Assembly: GCA_026214975.1 (NCBI GenBank)
Contig: CM047806.1
Span: forward strand, 100,557,832 to 100,621,831
Direction: 5' to 3'
Origin: Gentiana macrophylla
Taxonomy: Eukaryota > Streptophyta > Magnoliopsida > Gentianales > Gentianaceae
Length of the DNA: 64,000 bases
Shown here: positions 34,812-45,535 of the stretch, piece after piece
Position numbering within the stretch: the stretch's first letter is position 1
How the letters are laid out: each line of letters opens with the position of its first letter
Translations under genes and position numbers: made by a program
The notes under the pieces: model-generated
What the model was told of the DNA's origin: nothing
Databases searched by the model: none
Seen by the model: only the letters and a program-made list of their open reading frames with translations

Positions 34812-37800
34812 TGTCATTTCTGGCAGTCCTCAACTCATCCAAAATCTCTACAGGTACCCCACAAGCCATTCCTCCAGCCATGTGTCCAAAGCAGCCTTCA
34901 TCACAGAGCTTTTCAACATTGTATTGTGCCCTCTCGCTCATCGACAACCATGGCCCACCATATCTCTCCCAAAGAGGTTAGGACCCTGAACTCCTTTAGT
35001 ATAGATCTAGGCAGTGTTCCTCAAAAATAGGTACAAATGCCTCGCTGAGGTTCAAAGATATATAGGTTCTTCCTCGTGCACTTGAAAATCTTCATCATTG
35101 TAATCATAGTCCAAAGAAATTGCTCATCCTCATCAACAACAACAAATTACGACTACCTTTACCCTCAGTCATCTTTCCTCCAGCAGGCTCTACTACAGTA
35201 GCCTGTTCTTCAATAACAGCAGGGGTTTCCTCCAAACCCATAGATAGTTCCAACCTATGTCTAGGTGTTGTTTGTGCCTCAACAGCCTGTACCTCCTGTT
35301 CCAACCTTTGTCTAGGTGATGTCTGTTCCTCATTAACCTGAACCACCAGTTCCAACCTTTGTTCAGGTGTTGTCTGATCCTCAGCAGCATGAACCTCCTC
35401 AACAATCAATGGTGATCCTTAAAATCCCATCACCATATCCAATCTATGTGCTACCACTGTTTGTTCCTCAGTGATCAGCACTCTCTGTACAATAATTGCA
35501 GGGAATTCAGCCATATTATCTCTTTGAAATTCCCTAACATCAGCAATCCTTCATAGAAAATTGGCAGTTTTGGATAGAGTGTCCTGAGTATCAATCCATG
35601 TTTGATATTGAGCAGAATCCTCAGAACTGACATCAGGCTCACTATGATCAGTAACCCTTTCTTCATCCAAATCTTCAATGTGCTGATACTCAGTAAGTAC
35701 AGTAGATACTTCAATGAAGACAGTATCTATCTCACCAACCACCCTGTTTGCACCAATATGTATTCCATCATTGATTTGTGCCTCCAGATCATCCATGGTG
35801 AGATCTTCCAGATCCTCATCCATTTGACCAAATTACCGCCCTCAAAGCAGACTACCCAAGATCGATGGACTTTTGTCTACTTGGTTCATTTAATAATGCA
35901 GTCCCACTAACTCCTCCTGGACCAGAGGGATGATCATCACCAGAATCAGATGATGAAGAATCATCACTATGTGAATAATCTCTAGGATCTCTGAACTTGA
36001 TACCCTATTCCTTCTTTTGCTGATCAAAGAGATCCATCAATCTTGCTTCCAGCAAAGAGGTATCAACCAAATCCAACAAAATTTCCACTCCTAATTTCTC
36101 AAAAGCCCTTTCCTCAAAGTCTGTCATTGGTTCTGCAGCTGGCTTTTGTCTTTTATAGAACCCAAACTTCCATTGAAAGTAGTTTGCAACCAGTAGGAGT
36201 TTAGGATCAACATATCCTTCTTTCTTCTTTTTCTCCTTCCTTTCAAATGGCATGGTTGGTCGCCTAGAGTCGTGTGTCCACTCGCCGACCTCTAAAGGTC
36301 CCAACAAGCAGAGTCGAGTTTCTTCCACAAATGCCTCTAGGTCAAGAGGTTGCCTCGATTGTATGTTTGTTCCTACTACCTCCATCTGCTCCACACTTTG
36401 TTCCCCCGACTTACATGCTCATCACAGGTTAGCAACACTTTGCTCTTCCCCTAACTATTGCATAATTTGCGTGGTCTTGTACCAATGTACCAACTTCCAC
36501 AAAGAGTGCACTCAGTGAGTCTCATCAGGTTCTTCAACAAGTTGCTCAACAACAACTTGTGCAGCTTCAGTAGGTTCAGCAGCCTTTGCAGGGGTGGATT
36601 CAACAACTTCTACAAAGAGCTCAGTTCAAGCAGTCAGTGATTCTTCAAGAGGTTGCTCAACAACAACCTTACTATCTCAAAGGGGTTAATAGTTCTTAGT
36701 GGCTCACCTCAATAGCCTATTCTTCCTCTTCTTCCCTCTCGAGCCTCTAGAATCCTTAACTGCCTCTTTTTCCATATTTCTTTTTCTTAGCAATTTCCTT
36801 CATCCTCTTGGAAAGTTGCTCTGTTTCAATCTCAGTAGGCTTCCTCTTTCTACTGAATTCTTTCTGTTGCTCCTTCAAAACTTCAGCAACAGACTTCTTC
36901 TTTCCAACTATAGTAGGGTCGCAATTTCACCTTCACTGACCTCTCACAGACTCAGCAGCTTCTCTACTGTTTGCTTTCTTGTCTTTCTAGGCTTTAACAT
37001 TTCAGTTATCTTTCTTGTGTCACACTTTTTCTCTTCTCAACAACCTTTTAGGTGCAAAGCAGACTTAGCAACTTCCTTAATCTGCCACCAAAGAAAGATC
37101 ATCATCTCCTCTCATCATCATCGCTGGCTTCATCATCCACATCTTCATCATCATCTAATCCAGAATAGAGTAGCAACTTCTCGCTTGTATCCGGATTTGT
37201 TAATCTTTTAGATGAAATATCAAGTATTTGAAAATGATTCAACAAGGTCTGAATCAGTAGACCTTGGGGCTTGGTCTTGGACTTCCTTACACCATCTCTA
37301 TCTTCAGTAAACACCTTCTTCATGTAGTGTACAAAGAATCTAGCCCAATCAAACTTCATGCTTCTGCAGATGATGATCAGCAGGTCTATTTTAGGTCCGG
37401 ACAGTGTATCTAGACTCCCAATGAATCCCAAAATGGTCTTGGCAATTAATTTGCTCAGCAGGTTATACTCATATCCAATATGCTTCACATTAATGCTTAG
37501 AGATGAAGATATCTTCTCATTTGTCTTTATTGCATCCACAAACTTCATCCTTGGTAGATTCATTGCTTCTGGATTGGTGGGAGCATTATTTCCAGGTCCA
37601 AAATGAAATAATTCTCTCAGTAGATCTGAAGATATTTCAATATCTCTTCCATTAACTGTCGTAGTGAAGGCCTCTCTACCTTCATGTATAATAATATTCC
37701 TCCAGAATTCGAAAACATTGACATATGAAATTCTCTCCAGTCTTCTATTGATAACATCCTCCAAACTAGCAAACCGTCTGATTCTTCGTCCTATGTTAAT

Positions 37801-37884
37801 GGCTAGTTCAGTAGAGTGACAGTTAGTCACATAACCTCTTACACTTTGACTGGTGCCAATATGAACATCATCCTTGTTTGCCAT
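34812..37884 (-). pseudogene. C3 3' ORF, proximal part
   Basis: Starts ATG 37884 (MANKDDVHIGTSQSVRG) and is open for 260 codons to 37102. Residues 60-100 (NVFEFWRNIIIHEGREAF, VNGRDIEISSDLLRELFHFG) resemble the N-terminal region of the plant 'putative transposon protein' domain (PF20167-like); residues 150-200 are hydrophobic and helical; it ends in an acidic D/E run. Frameshifts then split it: 36394-36005, 35823-35551 (acidic), 35409-35104 (Gln/Glu-rich repeats QTTPEQRLELVVQ / QTSPRQRLEQEVQ / QTTPRHRLELS), 34947-34807 (helical, to the C4 joint). With the part left of C4 the original ORF was about 3.9 kb. No signal peptide or membrane anchor. Function unknown. Confidence 0.7.
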
Positions 37885-38575
37885 TATAGATGAGAAAGAT
37901 GAAGAAGAAAACTTTCAAATCTGAGTTCACACAAGATATTTGCAGAGAAATAGAAATCTGAGAGTTGTATGAATCCTCTGTGTATATGTCTGTATATAAA
38001 GCAGAGAGTAGTGGGTAGAAAACTGCCAGACACGTACTGTAGCATTATCCACGATTAAATTTTGAGTGAATGTCATCTTGCCACGTGTCCCATGACAGAC
38101 TCATAACGGATTGTAACCGTTCGATCGTGTAACTGCGGTTATAAAGATAAAATAAATATCCCGCTATTTTTCTTTTTGACTTTGGTAAAGTTTGACTGTA
38201 ACGTATCCTTCAGCAGCCTTGTCATCAGTAGAGTTGGCTCTGCAGTCTGCTGACATAATGTCTCAGCAGCCTGCTGATAAGGTTACTCTGTTGATCTTCA
38301 ATTCATCTTGTTTTGTCCAACTGATAATACAAGATGAAGTTTAATACCAATGATTGATCTGTCAAGTGAGCTCACCCAACATGACATAGACCAATCCCCT
38401 TGGCAACTTCATTTGCTCAATTGTCCAAACATAAGTACATGGAATTGTTGATACCAATGACTAATTTGCTAAGTGAGCTCACCCAACATAGCAAAGACTA
38501 ATCCCCTTGGTGAATTCCAAAGACACCGCCGATCAAAGATATATCACCAACTTTTATAATTCCAAGTTCAAATTT
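37885..38575 (-). promoter_or_regulatory. Promoter-like region before the C3 3' ORF
   Basis: Non-coding gap between Pol and the 3' ORF. On the minus strand it has a G-box CACGTG at 38082-38087, an AACGGTTA site (38114-38121) paired with AACGG at 38105-38109, and TATA box TTTATATACA (TATATA at 37993-37998), then a CT-rich leader to the ATG at 37884, about 110 bp downstream of the TATA. The order and spacing look like a plant RNA polymerase II promoter. Also here are two near-copies of a block (TTGATACCAATGAxTxATxTG, about 38345-38500), a local duplication. Confidence 0.55.
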
Positions 38576-39248
38576 TTAGTTTAGCAAATCTTTCACTATC
38601 CAAAGGGTTTGTGAAAATATCAGCAAGTTGATCTTCAAGAGGGGATATACTGTAACAACCACATCTTTCTGTTCAACATGATCTCTTATAAAGTGATGTC
38701 TTACATCAATATGCTTGGTTCTTGAGTGCAAAACAGGATTTTCTGTGACTGCAATCGCACTTGTGTTGTCACACATTATAGAAATTTCTCTTTCTTCAAT
38801 TCCATAATCCCTTAATTGTTGTCTTAACCATAATATTTGTGCACAAAGAACTTCCAAAGAAAATATATTCAAATTTTCAATAGATTGAAGTTGATATAGA
38901 ATTTCAGATCTTCTCAACCAGAAACCAAATATTTCCCATTAACTGACAGGTTCCTATGGTGCTTTTTCTGTCAATCTTGCATCCAGCATAAATAGAGTCT
39001 GAGTAGGATATGACCTTGAAGCTTCCATATTTTGAATACCAAATTCCTACATCCAAAGTCTCTTTTAGATACTTGAGCATTCTTTTGACCGCAGCTAAAT
39101 GACTTTCCTTTGGTTTAGATTGAAATCTTGCACAAACACCTACAACAAAGGATATGTCAGTCTCACTGGCAAGAAGGTACACAAAGAGATCGCTATCATC
39201 CTTCCTCAGATAAGGTCTGATCAACATCTTTGCCTTCTTTGTCTTCAT
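38576..39248 (-). pseudogene. C3 RNase H
   Basis: Two overlapping open stretches: 39248-38904 with DISFVVGVCARFQSKPKESHLAAVKRM, GIWYSKYGSFKVISYSD and YAGCKIDRKSTIGTCQLMG; 38917-38576 with VLCAQILWLRQQLRDYG, MCDNTSAIAVTENPVLHSRT and TKHIDVRHHFIRDHV. A frameshift in the AEAEYI region joins them, and another comes close to the C-terminus. Sequence is close to C1 but better preserved. Confidence 0.85.
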
Positions 39249-40530
39249 CCAATCTTATGTTTGTGCTCATAAGAGTTGATACTTTGGTGCTGTTTTCCAT
39301 ACCAAACTTCTTCAGCATCTCCTTGGTGTACTTGGTTTGATGAATGAAGATTCCATCTTTCATTTGTTTGACTTGTAAACCCAAAAAGTAGTTCATTTCT
39401 CCCATCATACTCATTTGGAATTTACTTTTCATCAAATTAGCAAACTTCTCACATAACAATTCATTTTCATAGCCAAAAATTATGTCATCAACATAAATTT
39501 GTACCAGCAGGGTGCTGTTTCCTTCACTAATTCTGAAAAGAGTCTTGTCAATGGTACCTTTGGTAAAACCATTGTCCACCAAGAATTGAGACAAGGTCTC
39601 ATGCCATGCTCTCGGTGCTTGTTTCAAACCATAAAGTGCTTTATTGAGTCTATACACTTTATCTTCTTGATCTTTAACTTCAAAACCATGAGGTTGCTGA
39701 ACATAGACCTCCTCTTCCAGAATGCCATTCAAAAATGTACTTTTGACATCCATCTGATATACCTTGAAGTTATTATACGCAGCATATGCCAAGAATAACC
39801 TGATAGCTTCCAATCTGGCAACAGGAGCATATGTTTCATCAAAATATATTCCTTCTGCTTGAGAATAGCCTTTTGCAACTAGTCTGGCCTTATTTCTTAC
39901 AATGGTACCAGATTCATCCAATTTGTTTCTATATACCCATTTTGTTCCAATAATGTTTGCATGATTAGGCCTTTTCACTAGTGTCCAAACTTGATTTCTT
40001 TCAAATTCATTCAATTCTTCTTGCATAGCAATTATCCAATCTGGATCTGAAATTGCTTCTTCAACAACTTTAGGTTCCATTTGAGATAGAAAGCATGTAA
40101 ACATTGCTTCTAATTGTCTTCTAGTCCTCACTCCTTGCTGTATGTGGCCAATAACTTGTTCAGCAGGGTGATCCCTTAACCATCGTGGATTTTGGTTAGA
40201 TTGATTCTCAGGAACATCATCTTCAGTAGGGTCTGTTGTTTCTTCAATAGGGGGCTCAATAGATCCTTGAACTGCTTCAGTTGTTGCATCAGTAGTGTTA
40301 CCAGCAGGGGGTTCAGCAGGGGCAGAGTCGGAAACCTTTAAGTCGTTAAATCTTTCCAAAAAATCAACACATTCTGGATCAGTGGCTTGTTGATTTTCAG
40401 CAGTTTCAGATGCTTCATCTTTCATTCCAATGAACTTAGGTTCATCAAACACAACATGTATTGTTTCTTCATGTTTTAGTGTCCTTTTGTTCAGTACCCT
40501 GAATGCCTTGCTGATAGAAGAATATCCCAA
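39196..40530 (-). CDS. C3 integrase C-terminus and reverse transcriptase
   Basis: The longest open frame in the window, 444 codons. Residues 1-30 are the integrase tail ([24 protein letters not shown]); residues 31-125 are an acidic Pro/Glu/Thr-rich linker; residues 125-440 are Copia RT (RVT_2): [81 protein letters not shown], the catalytic YVDDIIFG at 346-353 (39472-39495), [17 protein letters not shown]. All RT catalytic blocks are intact. It is only a segment of Pol: no gag, protease or complete integrase precedes it, and the next frame (RNase H) overlaps its end in another phase, so an intact polyprotein cannot be made. Confidence 0.88.
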   Translation of the reverse strand: MGYSSISKAFRVLNKRTLKHEETIHVVFDEPKFIGMKDEASETAENQQATDPECVDFLERFNDLKVSDSAPAEPPAGNTTDATTEAVQGSIEPPIEETTDPTEDDVPENQSNQNPRWLRDHPAEQVIGHIQQGVRTRRQLEAMFTCFLSQMEPKVVEEAISDPDWIIAMQEELNEFERNQVWTLVKRPNHANIIGTKWVYRNKLDESGTIVRNKARLVAKGYSQAEGIYFDETYAPVARLEAIRLFLAYAAYNNFKVYQMDVKSTFLNGILEEEVYVQQPHGFEVKDQEDKVYRLNKALYGLKQAPRAWHETLSQFLVDNGFTKGTIDKTLFRISEGNSTLLVQIYVDDIIFGYENELLCEKFANLMKSKFQMSMMGEMNYFLGLQVKQMKDGIFIHQTKYTKEMLKKFGMENSTKVSTLMSTNIRLDEDKEGKDVDQTLSEEG

Positions 40531-40885
40531 GAAGATTCATTCATCTGATTTTGGTTGGAATGTCTTCAATTGTTCCTTATAATTTAGAATAAAACATTTG
40601 CTTCCAAATGGATGAAAGTAAGATATGTTAGGTTTCCTTCCATTCCAAATCTCATAAGGAGTCTTCAGCAGCTTCTTGTTCACTGAGGTTCAATTTTGTG
40701 TATAACATGCGGTATTAACTCCTTCATCCCAATATCTTTCAGGAAATAATGCTTCACAAATCATGGTTCTTCCTGCTTCCTTTAAAATCCTGTTTCTTCT
40801 TTCAGCAACCCCATTTTGCTAAGGTGTACCAGCAGCAGCAAGTTGATGTAGTACACCATTTTGCTCATAATATTCTCTTATACCT
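40531..40885 (-). pseudogene. C3 integrase fragment at the chimera joint
   Basis: Read from the joint: REYYEQNGVLHQLAAAGTP, a stop, QNGVAERRNR (catalytic Glu block), FKEAGRTMICEALFPERYWDE, then KKLLKTPYEIWNGRKPN and FGSKCFIL leading to the frame at 40530. The upstream two thirds of integrase are missing. The break lies between 40870 and 40890, where the C5 sequence PERYKRIL meets it. Confidence 0.8.
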
Positions 40886-42148
40886 TTCGGGTTCACGGCA
40901 TTCCCTGGTGGATCTTCGAGGTGCTAGTGTGTCCACGGTAGAGGCTGGTGTCACATCTATATGTGGTGTCTCCTCTACTTCCATCAACTGACTATTATCC
41001 GTAAGTGGTTCTCGAATTTCTTCAAGATCAATCTTACTTCCACTGACCCTATCTAGAATAAACTCTTTCTCTAGAAAGTGGCCAGTCCTGGAAACAAACA
41101 CCTTTTGTTCCTCAGGATGGTAAAATTGGTAACCTCTAGTTTCTCTAGGATAACCTACAAATAAACATTTGTCAGATCTTGCTTCTAATTTGTCGGGCAT
41201 CATCCTCTTAACGTAAGTGGGACAACCCAAAGGTTTAAGATATGCTAGACTCGGTTTCCTCTTATGCCATACCTCGTATGGTGTGGATTCAACCGTCATT
41301 GATGGAACTCGGTTCAGTGTATAGGATGCGGTTTCTAGAGCATACCCCCAAAACGATTTTGGAAGAACTACGTAGCTCATCATGGATCATACCATGTCTA
41401 ACAAAGTACGGTTCCTCCTCTCAGATATGCCATTCATTTGAGGCATCCCTGGAGGGGTCCATTCAGGTAGAATCCCATTCTCCTTTAAATAAATTTGAAA
41501 CTCTCCATCTAGGTATTCTCCCCCTCGATCAGATCGAAGCATTTTGATTTCTTTACCTAGTTGTTTCTCCACTTCACTTCTGAATTCCTTGAACTTTTTG
41601 AAGGCTTCAGACTTATACTTCATTAAGTATATATAACCATAGCGAGAATGGTCATCAGTGAAAGTGATAAAATAAGAGTATCATTCTTTGGCTTGAATTG
41701 ACATTGGGCCACATACATCAGTATGTATGAGCTCAAGAAATTCATTGGATCTTATCCCTTTGCCACTAAAAGGTGACTTTGTCATCTTGCCAAGTAAACA
41801 AGCTTCGCATGTATCAAACGATTCGTAATCGAATTGAACCAACATTCCATCTTTATGGAGTTTGGAAATGCGATTCTTATTTATATGGCCAAGTATACAA
41901 TGCCATAAGTAGGATTCATTCAAGTCATTTGTTTTGGCTTTCTTGTTATTTATATTAAGTACGTCAACATTCATATCTAATATATAGAGACCATTGCTAA
42001 GTATGCAAGTACAATAAAAGATTCCATCAAGTGAAAAAGAACAACATTTATTCTCAAACGTAAATGAAAAACCATCAACATCTAATGCGGAAATGGAAAT
42101 AATGCTCTTCGTAAGAGCAGGAAAAAAAATAACAGTTACTAAGTTCAA
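40886..42148 (-). pseudogene. C5 GAG-pre-integrase and integrase
   Basis: 42148-41681: LVTVIFFPALTKSIISIS (protease end), then NESYLWHCILGHINKNRI (His pair), FDTCEACLLGKM (Cys pair) and HTDVCGPMSIQAKE (first catalytic Asp). One frame change. 41623-41387: KMLRSDRGGEYLDGEF (second Asp) and MNGISERRNRTLLDMV (Glu). After a single stop, 41383-40886 continues through LPKSFWGYALETASYTLN, TPYEVWHKRKPSLAYLKPLG and an acidic linker to APRRSTRECREPERY. All zinc and catalytic residues are present; two or three small lesions break it. The reading frame ends in the chimera joint. Confidence 0.88.
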
Positions 42149-43178
42149 GTACTAGCCCACTGGGCAATGAAAGCAAATAAACTCCTACGCCAAATAGCAA
42201 AGAACACTTGCTCCATTTCCAACGCCAGTAGGTCCACCTCTCCTTTCTTCAGATCTCTAGTTCTTCTTAGTGCCTGCATATTCGTACAAATATGAGAACC
42301 ACAACCAGTATCTAATACCCAGTGGTTAGACTTAGTTAAGTAATGTTGATCTCAATCATAAATATACACAAGTCGAAGCATCGAAATGCTTCTTCTTGGT
42401 ACTCAAGAAGCCTTTGCGCTTTCTTCTCCAATGTCCGGTCTCACCGCAATGGAAGCAAGCATCCTTGGATTTGTATTTTGCTATCTTAGGCGTTGGCTTA
42501 GGGGCAGCCTTCGCTTTCTTCGACTTTTTCTGGCTTTTTCCTTGCCCTTGCTCAAGTGACCAAAGCAATACTTGCTTTCCTTCCCCACAAAGTGCCCTCA
42601 GCCAGCCTTCAACATGTTCAATAACTCCGTAAGGAGCAATCTATCTTGTTCATGTGATAATTCAAAGACGAATCATGAGAATGAATCGGTAGAGATTGCG
42701 TAATCAAGTCAATACTCAATTCTCGCTCCAACTTGGGCCCACCTTCCTAAGACTCTCTATGTACCCGATCATCTTAAGCACGTGTGACCCCACAAAGAGT
42801 CCCAGATGCCATCTTACAACTAAACAGGCCTTCGAGACTCGCACTCTCTCAGTCTAGACCGAGAAGCATAGAGTTCCTTTAGGTGAACCATGATTGTGTA
42901 GGCGCCCATAGACTCATGATGTTCTCAGCTTCGGTGTGTCATAGAAGCAAGCATGATACATGTAGCATCGATACAAATGTAATAAAGTTGCTTGTTATAC
43001 TTCTCGACAAAGATCTCGCAAATCAACCCTCGGCTGGCTTTTCCGGTAGGGCCTCGCCCAAGACATAGCAAATCTTCTCGTGCCTCAAAACGATTTTGAG
43101 GTTCCTTTCCCAATCGAGAAAATTAGTTTCGTCAAGCTTGTTTTCGATGATAAAACGAAGGTTCAATTTGTTTGACAT
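42149..43178 (-). pseudogene. C5 Gag and protease start
   Basis: ATG at 43178 begins MSNKLNLRFIIENKLDETNF and continues LDWERNLKIVLRHEKICYVLGEALP, the usual start of this Copia gag class (DUF4219/UBN2 type). Frameshifts begin about codon 50. The zinc-knuckle frame 42568-42356 has CFHCGETGHWRRKR; the fourth ligand Cys is Arg. Between 42356 and 42150 the protease active-site region is degenerate. Several CG-rich patches suggest sequence errors. Confidence 0.8.
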
Positions 43179-43465
43179 TTTTTACAACAATAAATAAAGA
43201 TAGAATAAGTAAAAGCTCATGTATGAAAACCCTAAATTTGCACTTAAAATTTTATAAGGTTTTACTCCCACTAGCCAACTATTCTCTACTGGCTTTCAAG
43301 AATTTAATTAATTCTTTAGTGGCTGGGATCCCATCTAGTTACCTCGATTACCGACGAGGGCCAATCAACCGAGATAATTTCGACAGGTAGGTACACCTAC
43401 CAGTCGCATCGCATGCGACTCCCAGTGGCTGACTAGTCAACTCTTTGACGTTTCATATTTCTATG
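43179..43465 (-). other. C5 leader, part next to gag
   Basis: Untranslated leader between the C6 insertion and the gag ATG. It contains one copy of the repeated motif GATTGGCCCTCGTC (43354-43367) and short inverted stretches (GTCGCATGCGATGCGAC). Its last bases CTATG (43461-43465) are the target duplication of C6. Confidence 0.65.
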
Positions 43466-43802
43466 TGAAGAGAGTTTGAGAATGTGATAAACACAAGAGT
43501 AATCTTCAACTTATTTATTCATGTTGAAAGAATGAGTATAAATAGATACAAGAGAGGATCCTTACAAGAGAGGATCCTAGCTAGTAAAGTAAAAGTAACT
43601 AGAGCCGGCTACAATAAATGCTAGAGTCGGCTATGTCTATGCTATTACATAATAGGACAAAGGATAGTTACTTTATGACTATTAGGACATATTAATTGTT
43701 TATTCAATGCAATTAATATGTCTCTTGATAAAAAGTAACACGTTACATTGTAACATGTTATGAGTGTAATAATAATGTAATATTAAACATAGTATTTCCA
43801 CA
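43466..43802 (-). repeat. 3' LTR of C6
   Basis: Minus-strand TGTGGAAATACTATG...CTCTCTTCA, 337 bp. It contains a tandem AGAGAGGATCCT pair and GAGCCGGCT / GAGTCGGCT repeats. Confidence 0.97.
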
Positions 43803-43815
43803 CCCCCCCTCAAAC
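43803..43815 (-). other. C6 polypurine tract
   Basis: Minus strand TTTGAGGGGGGG next to the 3' LTR. Confidence 0.8.
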
Positions 43816-43850
43816 TGGGTTGTATATGTTTATACAGCCAAGTTTGCTAC

Positions 43851-44400
43851 TCAGTCTGCTGAACATAAGTGGTGGTATGGCCTTGGTGAGAATATCGACG
43901 ATTCGATCTGCTTGAGAGGAACATACCTGAGTTGAATAATCTTGGCATCAATCTTCTCCTTTAGGAAGTGTCTGTCAATGTCCACATGTTTGGTTTTATC
44001 ATGATGGACTGGATCCTCTGCCATGCATAAGGCTGAATTATTGTCACAGCAGAGTGTGATAGGTTGCTGAAGAGGTTGCTGAAGTTCAGTGAGTACCCTT
44101 CTTAGCCACAGAGCTTCACAAATGCCAAGTACAAGTGCCCTGAGTTCACCAAGATCGCTTCTTGACACAAGAGAGGTCGCTTCTTGCTTCTCCAAGTAAC
44201 TAGGTTTCCCATACATATGAGCAATAGCCTGTGGTAGATCTTCTCATCAATGTGACATCCAGGCCCAATCAAAGATCGGTGTAGACCTTGATTGATCTAT
44301 CGTGAGACTTGGTGAAATGTAAGCCCTGGCCAGAGTGGACTTCGGTACCTCAAGATCCTATTCACAAAGATCCCAATGTTGCTCAAGAGGGCAATGCATG
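43851..44400 (-). pseudogene. C6 RNase H
   Basis: 44216-43851 reads SYLEKQEATSLVSRSDLGELRALVLG, EALWLRRVLTEL, ITLCCDNNSALCMAEDPVHHD and TKHVDIDRHFLKEKIDA, the end of Copia RNase H with conserved CDN and TKH-D blocks. The upstream part to 44400 is damaged by shifts (about 44225-44400 is CG-rich relative to what a Copia frame would need). Confidence 0.82.
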
Positions 44401-45535
44401 AATCAAGCTAACTGTGATGACGCCATATGCAATATCAGTCTTGTATGGGACAGATAAATGAGTTTCCTACAAGTCTTTGATATTGATCCTTTCTCGACAA
44501 AGAATGTCACCATGCAAAGAGGTATTACTGCGGGTCTACTCAGGGATACAAAGAGTTTGCATCCCAAAGATGCCGCTTTCTTCAAAGAGTCCAGAACATA
44601 CTTCCTCCAGTGAAATGAGATATACCCTGGCTGTTCCTAGCTATTTCCATACCAAGAAAGTACTTGAGGTAGCCCAAATCTTTAACTTGAAATACTTTTG
44701 CCAGCAGGGTCTTCAAGTGTTGGATCTCAGCAGGGTCATCACCAGTAAGGATGATATCATCCACATAGACAATAAGAATGGACCTTTTCTGGTTTGTTGT
44801 TTTGATAAACATTGTGTGATCTGAGTTGCATTGATGGTATCCAGCAGCTTTAACCACAGTGGTGAGTTTGCCAAACCATTTCCTGGGAGCTGCTTTAGGC
44901 CATATAGAGATTTCCTCAATTTGCAAACTTTCCTTGAGTGTGAGTGTTGGAAAACCAGAGGCACATTCATATAGACTTCCTCGAAGGTCACCATTTAGAA
45001 AGCATTCTTGATATCCAATTGGTGTAGAGGCCACTGTTGGACAAAGAATTGAGATCAAGACTCGGACAAAGGTGTTTAGTTTTGCCACAGTGCAAAGGTT
45101 TCCTTGTAGTCAAGGCCATATGTTTGAGTGAATCCCCTTGCAACCAGTCTAGCTTTGTATTTGTCAATAGTACCATCAGCATTGTACTTGATAGTGAACA
45201 GCCATTTGCAGCTGACTGTCTTCTTTCCATGTGGGAGAGTGGTGAGATCCCAAGTATGGTTGTCAAGGAGAGAGCGATATTTCGGTTTTGATAACCGCCT
45301 TCCACTTATCATGTTGGAGAGCTTCACATATATTCTTAGGAATAGAGTGAGAATCCAAGTCCTGTGTAAACATGGCAAAACAGTGATAACCGATCATAGG
45401 ATAGATAATTATGAATAGAGTGATCGGTAGTGCAAGATCTCTTTCCTTCCTCGATAGCAATAGAGTCTCATCATCATCAACGCAGGCCAGTTTCGAGAGT
45501 CGATGGGTCTTGAGGTTCATCTCTTTGTGACTCAA
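44401..45535 (-). pseudogene. C6 reverse transcriptase
   Basis: 45378-45076 holds KPKYRSLLDNHTWDLTTLP, VSCKWLFTIKYNADGTIDKYKARLVARGFTQ and YGLDYKETFA; 45088-44582 holds a damaged QMDVKNAFLNG block (ECFLNGDLR), VYMNVP in another frame, the connection NSDHTMFIKTTNQKRSILIVYVDDIILTGDD (YVDD at about 44755-44766) and VKDLGYLKYFLGMEIA. At least five frameshifts. The motifs identify a Copia RT of a group distinct from C1-C4 (YVDDIILTG rather than YVDDIIFGS). Confidence 0.85.

Larger units (their letters stand above)
24390..40885 (-). mobile_element. Copia retrotransposon C3, 5' truncated, with large 3' ORF
   Basis: Read from right to left: end of integrase core (40885), RT, RNase H, a promoter-like gap, a large 3' ORF, then the 3' LTR (24390-26093). 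The 5' LTR, gag, protease and integrase start are absent. C4 is inserted at 27237-34806 with target duplication TGTTA, and the 3' ORF reads on across it. At 40885 the sequence switches into C5 on the same strand, making a chimera. Pol motifs place it in the same Sirevirus-like group as C1 and C4. Confidence 0.85.

Noticed and set aside
37102..37884. 260-codon open frame as a host gene
   Set aside because: It lies between Copia RNase H and the 3' LTR on the same strand, continues in broken pieces across C4, and matches the place of Sirevirus 3' ORFs.
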